A stretch of DNA of 49,095 bases from JBDHTS01 sp039808845. GTDB taxonomy: Bacteria; Pseudomonadota; Alphaproteobacteria; Micavibrionales; Micavibrionaceae. The DNA is taken from positions 1 through 49,095 of the forward strand of contig JBDHTS010000003.1 in assembly GCA_039808845.1 (NCBI GenBank). Direction: 5' to 3'. A program made the translations under genes and the position numbers. Within the stretch, counting starts at the first letter, position 1, and each line of letters opens with the position of its first letter. The notes under the pieces were generated by a model. That model saw nothing but the letters and a program-made list of their open reading frames with translations, had not been told where the DNA came from and made no database searches. Below are positions 1 through 6,792 of this stretch, one piece after another.

Positions 1-489
1 CCCGCCCATACGCGAAACCGCGTTCTGGTGCGCAAGCGCGATGGCGTGGCTCATCAGTTCGCCAGATGTATAGGTTTTTTCAGGAACACCGCCCAGAGCA
101 TCGGGATTTTTGCCATGGGCACGCAGGACGCGGCGCACCGCGTCTGCCAATCTGTCCGGATCGACGGGCTTGCGCAGGACCTGTTTGATCTCGTTCTTTG
201 CGGCCTCCATCAGCAAATCGGTCGTCGGGTCGTCCGTTACCATGATGATCCCGGTATCGTAACGCTTCAGCAGAATGTGCCGCGCGAAATCGAGGCCCGT
301 GCGGGGAGTCATGCGATGTTCGATGATGGCGGCATCCACTGTATGTTCATCCACCACTTTCATGGCGGAACCGCCGTCCACGGCCTGCAGCACGCGATAA
401 CCGTGCAGGCCCAGCAGGCTGGCCATATGCCTGCGGCTGACTTCGTTACCGTCGGCGATCAGGACAGTCAGATTGTTTATGTGGGTCAT
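1..489 (-). CDS. Response-regulator receiver fused to a putative nucleoside deaminase (partial)
   Basis: The gene starts at the ATG complementary to 487-489 and runs off the left edge, so only 163 residues are visible. Residues 7-120 form a CheY-like receiver: first acidic residue D13 (in VLIADGNE), a Thr in VTDD, and the conserved Lys in LRKPVD. The phosphoacceptor position is Glu57 (IIEHRMTPRTG) instead of Asp, and the second acidic-pocket residue is Gly14, so normal phosphorylation is unlikely. After a short linker, ELMSHAIALAHQNAVSRMGG matches the start of the guanine/cytidine deaminase fold, where a GGPFGAV-like segment normally follows; the zinc-binding HAE and PCxxC motifs would lie outside the window. 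The deaminase call is therefore inference from about 20 residues. It is divergent from the pilin-like gene at 633. Confidence 0.7.
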   Translation of the reverse strand, partial: MTHINNLTVLIADGNEVSRRHMASLLGLHGYRVLQAVDGGSAMKVVDEHTVDAAIIEHRMTPRTGLDFARHILLKRYDTGIIMVTDDPTTDLLMEAAKNEIKQVLRKPVDPDRLADAVRRVLRAHGKNPDALGGVPEKTYTSGELMSHAIALAHQNAVSRMGG

Positions 490-632
490 GGGCTCAAGCT
501 TTCAGCAGTGTTTCCTGAAAATACCCAATATAACGTGTAAAGGTAAAGAGAGCGCAAAAACCGCGTGTGAAGGATTCGCTTCGGCGTTACACTGGCCGCA
601 CGATTTTTCGCTCAAAAAGGGCCCTGAACACC

Positions 633-1331
633 ATGTCCCGTTCCCAGTCCGGCAGCGTGCTGTTTTATATTTTTATCTGTATCGCGCTGTTTGCGGCGCT
701 GAGCATCGCCGTCGCGCGGATGATGCAGGGAGGGGACAGCGTCGCGCGCGGCGACGCCAAACGCCTGACCGGCACGCAGATGCTGCAATATGCCGATGCG
801 GTACGCAATGCAGTCCGTGCCATGCAGATTGGCGGCGTGGATGAAAGCAGCCTGTGTTTCGACGCTCCAGGCTGGGGCAATACCAATTATGTCTTTGCCG
901 CCTGCAGCGACCCCGCCAACAAGGTTTTCGATGCAGAAGGCGGCGCGGCGGTATGGGAAGGCGTCACGGGCGATCTGAACGACGGGTCGGCCTGGCTGTT
1001 TACGGCAGTGAACGGAGTGAAAGGGGCAGGTACTACCTGCGCGGGGGCGTCATGCGCCGACCTTAAGATGATTTTGCCGAATGTCCGCCTCGATGTCTGC
1101 CTGGCCGTCAACGATCAGCTGGGCATCACCAATCCGAACGGCGTACCGCCGGAAGATACAGGGTATGACGCCCCGCTTTTTACGGGCGCCTATACCGCGA
1201 CGGCCACCGCCGATATAGGAGATGAAGCGGACAGCGCGGCCCTGTCGGGGAAGATGGCCGGATGTTTCAAATCGACGACCGCGCCGACAGCAGGAACCTA
1301 TCATTTCTACCGCGTCCTGGTGGCACGTTAA
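633..1331 (+). CDS. Pilin-like secreted/anchored protein with class-III-like N-terminal hydrophobic segment
   Basis: This is a 232-residue protein from the ATG at 633; the open frame extends further upstream, but this start puts the hydrophobic segment at the N terminus. A short polar leader (MSRSQSGS) is followed by about 20 hydrophobic residues (VLFYIFICIALFAALSIAVA) and a polar, cysteine-containing globular part. That layout resembles type IV pilins/pseudopilins, with the cut probably after the Gly of QSG; a canonical GFTLIE box is absent. Several cysteines (in SSLCFDA, AACSDP, TTCAGASCADL, DVCLAV, AGCFKS) suggest disulfides in the periplasm. It ends one base before the clpA stop on the other strand (convergent). 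A link to the DotA-like genes nearby is conjecture. Family not identified precisely. Confidence 0.65.
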   Translation: MSRSQSGSVLFYIFICIALFAALSIAVARMMQGGDSVARGDAKRLTGTQMLQYADAVRNAVRAMQIGGVDESSLCFDAPGWGNTNYVFAACSDPANKVFDAEGGAAVWEGVTGDLNDGSAWLFTAVNGVKGAGTTCAGASCADLKMILPNVRLDVCLAVNDQLGITNPNGVPPEDTGYDAPLFTGAYTATATADIGDEADSAALSGKMAGCFKSTTAPTAGTYHFYRVLVAR

Positions 1332-3629
1332 TCAGACGATTTCAGAATTCTGCTTCGTTATCCTGGGCCGGGCCGCGCCATCCTGAAATTCAAATGTCAG
1401 GGCTTCGCCGTCATAGCCGATAGCCACCGTGCCGCCATCCTTAAGCTTGCCGAACAGCAATTCCTCGGCCAGCGGCTTTTTCACCTTTTCCTGAATGACG
1501 CGGGCGAGAGGCCGCGCGCCCATCGCCGGGTCGTAGCCGATGCGGGCCAGATATTGCCGTGCATCGCCACTCAGGGAAATCACGACGTTGCGGTCGGCCA
1601 GCTGGGCCTCCAGCTGGATGATGAACTTGTCGACCACGCGGATCACCGTTTCCGGCTTCAAGGCACGGAACGGCACGATGGCGTCGAGACGGTTGCGGAA
1701 TTCCGGCGTGAACATGCGCTTGATCTCTTCCTGATCGTCCTCCATGCGCGCGCCGCGCTCGAAACCGAGCGGCGCCTTGGCCAGTTCAGCGGCGCCGGCG
1801 TTCGTGGTCATGATCAGGATGACGTTGCGGAAATCGACCGTCTTGCCGTTATTGTCCGTCAACTTGCCGTAATCCATCACCTGCAGCAGAATGTTGTAAA
1901 TATCCTGATGCGCCTTTTCGATCTCGTCCAGCAGCAGGACGCTGTGCGGATTGGCATCGATGGCGTCGGTCAGAAGCCCGCCCTGCTCGAACCCGACATA
2001 GCCGGGCGGCGTGCCGATCAGGCGGCTGACCGCGTGGCGCTCCATGTATTCCGACATATCGAACCGTTTCAGTTCGATGCCGAGCGTCTTCGCCAGCTGG
2101 CGCGCGACTTCGGTCTTGCCGACTCCGGTGGGGCCGGAGAACAGATAGCTGCCGATGGGCTTTTCATGATCCCGCAGGCCCGCGCGGGAGAGCTTGATGG
2201 AATCGGCGAGGGTGCGGATCGCCTCATCCTGATCGAATACCATCGTCTTCAGGTCGCGTTCCAGCGTGCGCAGGGATTCGCGGTCGTCCTTGGTGATGTT
2301 GCGCGTGGGAATGCGAGTGATTGCCGCGACCACTTCCTCGATATCGTGCTCGCCGATGATTTTCTTGCGCTTGTCGGCGGAAACCAGCATCTGCGCCGCG
2401 CCGACTTCGTCGATAATGTCGATCGCCTTGTCGGGCAGTTTGCGGTCGCCGATATATTTCGCCGAGAGTTCGGCGGCGGCACGCAGGGCCTCCGGCGTAT
2501 ATTCGACGCTGTGGTGCTTTTCGTAGTAAGGCTTAAGGCCTTTCAGGATCTGCACGGTTTCATCGACGGTCGGTTCGCGGACGTCTATTTTCTGGAACCG
2601 GCGCACCAGCGCGCGGTCTTTTTCGAAATGATTGCGGTATTCCTTGTACGTCGTCGAGCCGATGCAGCGGATCGCGCCGGAAGACAGAGCCGGTTTCAGC
2701 AGGTTGGAGGCATCCATCGCGCCGCCGGAGGTCGCGCCAGCACCGATGACGGTGTGGATTTCATCGATGAACAGGACGGCGCCGTCGATCTTTTCGATCT
2801 CGCCGATCACGGCCTTAAGACGTTCCTCGAAATCGCCGCGATAGCGCGTGCCTGCCAGCAGCGCGCCCATGTCGAGCGCAAAGATGGTGGCGTTGAACAA
2901 CACTTCGGGCACCTGACGGTCGACGATGCGTTTCGCCAGGCCTTCGGCGATGGCCGTCTTGCCCACGCCTGGATCGCCGACATAGAGCGGGTTGTTTTTT
3001 GAGCGGCGGCACAGGATCTGGACCGTGCGGTCCACTTCCTTTTCGCGGCCGACCAGCGGGTCGATTTTTCCTTTGCGCGCCTTCTCGTTCAGATTGATGC
3101 AATAGGCGTCCAGCGCTTCGCGGCCCGATTTAACGGTCTTTTCCTGTGTTTCCCCGGCTTCGGCCCCTTCGGGCGTGCGGGTTTCGGACTGGCCCGGCAC
3201 CTTGGCGATGCCGTGGGAGATATAGTTGACCGCGTCGAAGCGCGTCATGTCGCGTTCCTGGAGGAAATAGACGGCGTGGCTTTCGCGTTCGGAGAACATG
3301 GCGACCAGAACGTTCGCGCCCGTCACTTCCTCGCGCCCCGAAGACTGCACATGGATGGCGGCGCGTTGCAGGACGCGCTGGAACGCCGTCGTCGGTTTCG
3401 ACTCTTCCGCATTGCGGTCGACCAGATAGGTCAACTCGCTGTCGAGATAATGCTGCAGCTGTTCGCGCAGGGACGCCAGGGACACGCCGCAGGACCGCAG
3501 GACCGCCATGGCGTCTTGATCCTCGGTCAGCGCCAGCAGCAGATGCTCCAGCGTCGCATACTCATGATGCCGCTCGTTGGCGATGGCCAGAGCGCGGTGA
3601 AGGGTCTGTTCGAGGTTGCGGGACAGCAT
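1332..3629 (-). CDS. clpA: ATP-dependent Clp protease ATPase subunit ClpA
   Basis: ClpA is the Hsp100 unfoldase that feeds substrates to the ClpP protease in the cytoplasm. The 765-residue length is normal. It shows the N-terminal Clp repeat domain (about 1-140), a first AAA module with Walker A GDPGVGKTAIAEG and Walker B VLFIDEIHT, a second AAA module with GPTGVGKTEVA and LLLDEIEKAH, and the D2-small domain with the RPLARVIQ sensor-2 segment. It lies directly downstream of clpS, the usual arrangement. The start ATG (complement of 3627-3629) directly abuts a palindromic repeat (3630-3722), and no Shine-Dalgarno sequence is visible, which is odd for a gene of this kind. Confidence 0.97.
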   Translation of the reverse strand: MLSRNLEQTLHRALAIANERHHEYATLEHLLLALTEDQDAMAVLRSCGVSLASLREQLQHYLDSELTYLVDRNAEESKPTTAFQRVLQRAAIHVQSSGREEVTGANVLVAMFSERESHAVYFLQERDMTRFDAVNYISHGIAKVPGQSETRTPEGAEAGETQEKTVKSGREALDAYCINLNEKARKGKIDPLVGREKEVDRTVQILCRRSKNNPLYVGDPGVGKTAIAEGLAKRIVDRQVPEVLFNATIFALDMGALLAGTRYRGDFEERLKAVIGEIEKIDGAVLFIDEIHTVIGAGATSGGAMDASNLLKPALSSGAIRCIGSTTYKEYRNHFEKDRALVRRFQKIDVREPTVDETVQILKGLKPYYEKHHSVEYTPEALRAAAELSAKYIGDRKLPDKAIDIIDEVGAAQMLVSADKRKKIIGEHDIEEVVAAITRIPTRNITKDDRESLRTLERDLKTMVFDQDEAIRTLADSIKLSRAGLRDHEKPIGSYLFSGPTGVGKTEVARQLAKTLGIELKRFDMSEYMERHAVSRLIGTPPGYVGFEQGGLLTDAIDANPHSVLLLDEIEKAHQDIYNILLQVMDYGKLTDNNGKTVDFRNVILIMTTNAGAAELAKAPLGFERGARMEDDQEEIKRMFTPEFRNRLDAIVPFRALKPETVIRVVDKFIIQLEAQLADRNVVISLSGDARQYLARIGYDPAMGARPLARVIQEKVKKPLAEELLFGKLKDGGTVAIGYDGEALTFEFQDGAARPRITKQNSEIV

Positions 3630-3722
3630 GTCAGTCGTGAGCCGTGAGTCGTGAGTCGCCAGTTAGGAAATGAAATGGTACTTTTTTCATCATCATCAAC
3701 TCACGACTCATGACTAACGACT
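3630..3722 (-). repeat. Palindromic repeat element, copy A (clpS-clpA junction)
   Basis: Read on the minus strand, this starts with repeated GTCGTGAGT-like units, has a central AAAAAAGTACCA segment, and ends with the inverted arm (repeated ACTCACGACT/ACTGAC) directly at the clpA ATG. The same architecture, arms, core (AAAGTACCA) and terminal CGACTGAC recur at 37219-37300 between bamB and der. It separates clpS and clpA and replaces the expected ribosome-binding region. It probably folds into a long hairpin in the operon transcript. Confidence 0.85.
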
Positions 3723-3724
3723 CC

Positions 3725-4090
3725 CTACTCCTTTTCCATCGTACACTGCAAAGGCTGTTCGTTGGCGCGGGCGAAATCCATGACCTGCTGGACCTTGGTT
3801 TCCGCGATCTCGAAGGTGAAGACCCCGCACACGCCGACGCCGCGCCGGTGCACATGCATCATGATGTCCGTGGCCTCCTGTCTATTCTTGCTGAAAAACC
3901 TTTCCAGAATGTGAATGACAAACTCCATCGGCGTGTAGTCGTCGTTCAGGAGCAAAACCTTGTATAGGGACGGCTTTTTGGCCTTTGGCCGCGGTTTCAG
4001 CAACAGGCCGGAAGAGCGCTGCTCTTCCTCGCCCTGGCCGATCTGGCCGGGGGGATTGTCTTCGGCCAGAGGAATGGATGATTGCATCAT
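3725..4090 (-). CDS. clpS: Clp protease adaptor ClpS
   Basis: ClpS is the N-degron adaptor that delivers substrates with destabilising N-terminal residues to ClpA. The protein has 121 residues with a variable 35-residue N-terminal extension and then the ClpS core: KVLLLNDDYTPMEFV (with the NDDYTPM substrate-pocket motif), FFSKNRQEATDIMMHVHRRG and a C-terminal FEIAETKVQQVMDFA helix. It is followed by clpA after a palindromic repeat. The start (ATG at the complement of 4088-4090) has no clear Shine-Dalgarno, but a TATAGT box lies only a few bases upstream, so a very short leader is possible. Confidence 0.95.
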   Translation of the reverse strand: MMQSSIPLAEDNPPGQIGQGEEEQRSSGLLLKPRPKAKKPSLYKVLLLNDDYTPMEFVIHILERFFSKNRQEATDIMMHVHRRGVGVCGVFTFEIAETKVQQVMDFARANEQPLQCTMEKE

Positions 4091-4173
4091 GGGACTATAC
4101 CTGAGCCAGCCTAAGCCCTTGGTTTATCATAACATGAACGACAATAACAAGGGCGGGGAAAATTATTCAGGGG

Positions 4174-6783
4174 TTATTTATTGCGCCCCGCCAGCCCCGG
4201 CAAGGGCCCCTTGTCCGTCGTCACCAGCTCCATGCCGTAGGCGATCCTGCCCATGACGCCTTCAGCCGGGTTGGGGTCGAAGATGCCGAAGGTCGTCGTC
4301 CGCGCGCCCATCCAGCGGAGGATGTTATCGGGCAGAGAATCCGCCAGCTTGAAGCTGGAGAGCGACATCATGTAAACGCAGATGACATAAAAGATCAGGA
4401 ACATGAACTGGTCGAGCAGCCCGCGAAGCCCTGCCATGGATCCTACGGCAGAACCCGTCGTCGTGCCCTGGTCGCCGGTGGCGGCCGGCGCGCCAGCATA
4501 CTGGAAGCCGGTCAGATTCGACGTCACCAGATCCCAAACCTCGTTCAGGATAAACGCTTCGGCCGCGAAGACCACAAGCCCGCCGATCAGGCCGATGACG
4601 GTCAGGAGGGGCCGCATGAAGACTTCGAACAACAGGTAATATCCGTTCAGGCCGCCGGGACCGGGCAGGCCTTCGCCATCGATGCGGATGTGCGCCAGAG
4701 CCCAGAGCGGAATACCGACCAGGGCCATGAAGATGGATTTCAGCCATGTCGCCATGGAAAATATGAAATAGAGGAACGGCATGAACGGAACGACGTAGCT
4801 GAGCATGAAGCCCAGGCTGAAGGCGATCATCGCGATCTGAACGCCAAAGCTCGCGAAGCCCTTTCCGATACTGTTCAAAGGCACGTTGCCGAAAATGCCC
4901 GCAAGGCCGCCTGCAATGCCGGCGCCGAAGGAATATCCGAGGTTATTCAGGGCGCTTTCGACCAGTCCCCGTCCGATTGAGACGAGCTGGACCAGCGGAT
5001 TGATGCCAGCCGCTATGTTTTCCCGTGTCGAGAACAGGCTGTCGACGCCGAAAATCGCTTTCAGCGTATCGAGAATGGCGTTGCTTTGCGACGGAATATA
5101 CGCCGCGCGCCAGAACTGCTGCGCCTCGTAATAGGCTATGGCGGCATACCGGTCATCGGGATTGGCGAAATCGACCAGATTCCCATCGGCCTTATAGGGC
5201 CTGTAACGGTCCATGGGGCTGATGACCTGGTCCGTCTGCGCTTTCTGCTGCGCCACATATTCCATGACCCTTGGATATTTTTCGGCGCGGGGGATACTGT
5301 GCGTCGCCGTAATGAACGCGCCATTCATTTCCGTGAGCTTGTTGTACCATAAAGCGGCGCCGCCCCATCCCATCTCGTTGAATGTCCGGGCCCAGTTGCC
5401 GTTATTGATCTGGTTCAGGCGGCCTTCATTGAGATAGAACGCGGGAAAGGCCCTGAAATAATAAAAGGCGTCGCCGACATAGACGTTGGGGTCGGTTCCG
5501 TCCGACGGGACGGGCGCGTTGGGGTTCCGCTGGCTGGTCGGCACATAGCGAAGCGCCTGATTATAGGCGGTCTGGCTGTCCAGCGGCTCGCTCCACATTC
5601 TTCCAAGCAATATGAAATACCCGCTTTGCACGGTCTGCGCTCCGGGCTGGGTCAAATCCACCACCTGGAACGTCATCTCGCCGCAAATAGGCTCGATCTG
5701 CGCCTGCATGTCGGTATAAGACGGGGACTGTTCGCCAAAACGGATCCGGATATCCCTATTGCCCATGAACGTTCTCGCTTCCTCGAACGTCAGGAGAGGA
5801 TCGGAGGCGGCCGCCATATTATAGGGCAGGATCAGGCTGGCGTTTTCGCCGTTGACGATATAGCCGCCCACCTGCCGGTTGTTTTTCAAAAATTCGTAAT
5901 GGCTGCAGGTGCGCGCCACGTTCATGAATTCCACCAGATTGTTGACCGTCGGCGCGCGGGGCACGGCGACCAGGGATTCCCTCGGCCCCAGAGGCGTGTC
6001 ATCCGCCAGATTGTTCAGGAAGAGCAGCCACCCGTTGGTCGCTGCGCTGGATCCCCATTTGGCGACATACATGGTCGCCAGCTGGCCGCCGTTCATGCCC
6101 CATGTCAAGGGACACAGCAGGGCGATCGCCCAGACCAGCCTCAAAGGCACCCATGCGCGGTTGAACCGCCGCCCGAAAGGCGTTCCTGTCTCCGCCATCT
6201 CCGCAACGATCGTCGTGGCCAGGTAGATAAAAACGATGACTCCGACAACCAGGATGCCGACATTGTAAAAATTGAAAAACAGATGGAGCGCGTCATGAAA
6301 GGGGTTTGCGAGCGCGATGGCGTTTGAGTTATAGATGCCGGGAAAGCCGAATATGCGGTCCAGAAGATTATAGGCGATATCCGTCGCATTGTTGACCGTA
6401 ACGAAATAGCGCCCCAGGGTGACGTTGATCGGCTCGCCGGCAAAAGCCCCCTGGACGGTAAGGCCCGCCAGCATCATGCCCAGCTGGGCGAACATGAGGA
6501 AGAAACCGCCCATAAGCGTGTAATGCAGCACGACCTGGTCCAGATGATAGCGGTCGAACACCAGGCGCCGCCGGGCCTCGGCCAGGACATGGCGCAATCC
6601 GTAGCGGCCGAAATTGGCCGGGTCGAGATAAGGATGGCTGGCGGGCAGAAGCCGCAGCCCCGCATAGGCCTGGGCCGCGAAAAAAGCGACATAATCGAAG
6701 CCTGAGAAAAAAACGCGGCGCGTCCGGGGGATGATGCCGGGAAGCAGGGTGAATTTCGCCGCTTTCCATGTGATGTCTTTCAT
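4174..6783 (-). CDS. DotA/TraY-family inner-membrane protein, paralog 1
   Basis: This 869-residue polytopic membrane protein is related to DotA (Dot/Icm) and TraY (IncI conjugation), integral components of type IVB/I secretion. N-terminal membrane segments lie near 85-110, 174-195 and 212-232 (the last in PLRLVWAIALLCPL), followed by a periplasmic region of about 380 residues. A C-terminal membrane block contains the family-typical GIPLWALAHIRIDGEGLPG and FMRPLLTVIGLIGG stretches and ends in a segment containing ILRWMGA. It is the shortest and last of three tandem paralogs; its ATG follows the preceding gene's stop by 9 bases, with AGGGA-AAGGAG just upstream, so co-transcription is likely. 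Function beyond the family is unknown. Confidence 0.85.
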   Translation of the reverse strand: MKDITWKAAKFTLLPGIIPRTRRVFFSGFDYVAFFAAQAYAGLRLLPASHPYLDPANFGRYGLRHVLAEARRRLVFDRYHLDQVVLHYTLMGGFFLMFAQLGMMLAGLTVQGAFAGEPINVTLGRYFVTVNNATDIAYNLLDRIFGFPGIYNSNAIALANPFHDALHLFFNFYNVGILVVGVIVFIYLATTIVAEMAETGTPFGRRFNRAWVPLRLVWAIALLCPLTWGMNGGQLATMYVAKWGSSAATNGWLLFLNNLADDTPLGPRESLVAVPRAPTVNNLVEFMNVARTCSHYEFLKNNRQVGGYIVNGENASLILPYNMAAASDPLLTFEEARTFMGNRDIRIRFGEQSPSYTDMQAQIEPICGEMTFQVVDLTQPGAQTVQSGYFILLGRMWSEPLDSQTAYNQALRYVPTSQRNPNAPVPSDGTDPNVYVGDAFYYFRAFPAFYLNEGRLNQINNGNWARTFNEMGWGGAALWYNKLTEMNGAFITATHSIPRAEKYPRVMEYVAQQKAQTDQVISPMDRYRPYKADGNLVDFANPDDRYAAIAYYEAQQFWRAAYIPSQSNAILDTLKAIFGVDSLFSTRENIAAGINPLVQLVSIGRGLVESALNNLGYSFGAGIAGGLAGIFGNVPLNSIGKGFASFGVQIAMIAFSLGFMLSYVVPFMPFLYFIFSMATWLKSIFMALVGIPLWALAHIRIDGEGLPGPGGLNGYYLLFEVFMRPLLTVIGLIGGLVVFAAEAFILNEVWDLVTSNLTGFQYAGAPAATGDQGTTTGSAVGSMAGLRGLLDQFMFLIFYVICVYMMSLSSFKLADSLPDNILRWMGARTTTFGIFDPNPAEGVMGRIAYGMELVTTDKGPLPGLAGRNK

Positions 6784-6792
6784 CTCCTTTCC

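Noticed and set aside
1554..3002. 482-codon plus-strand open frame
   Set aside because: It is a reverse-strand shadow of clpA, rich in His, Arg and Asp, with no recognisable motif.
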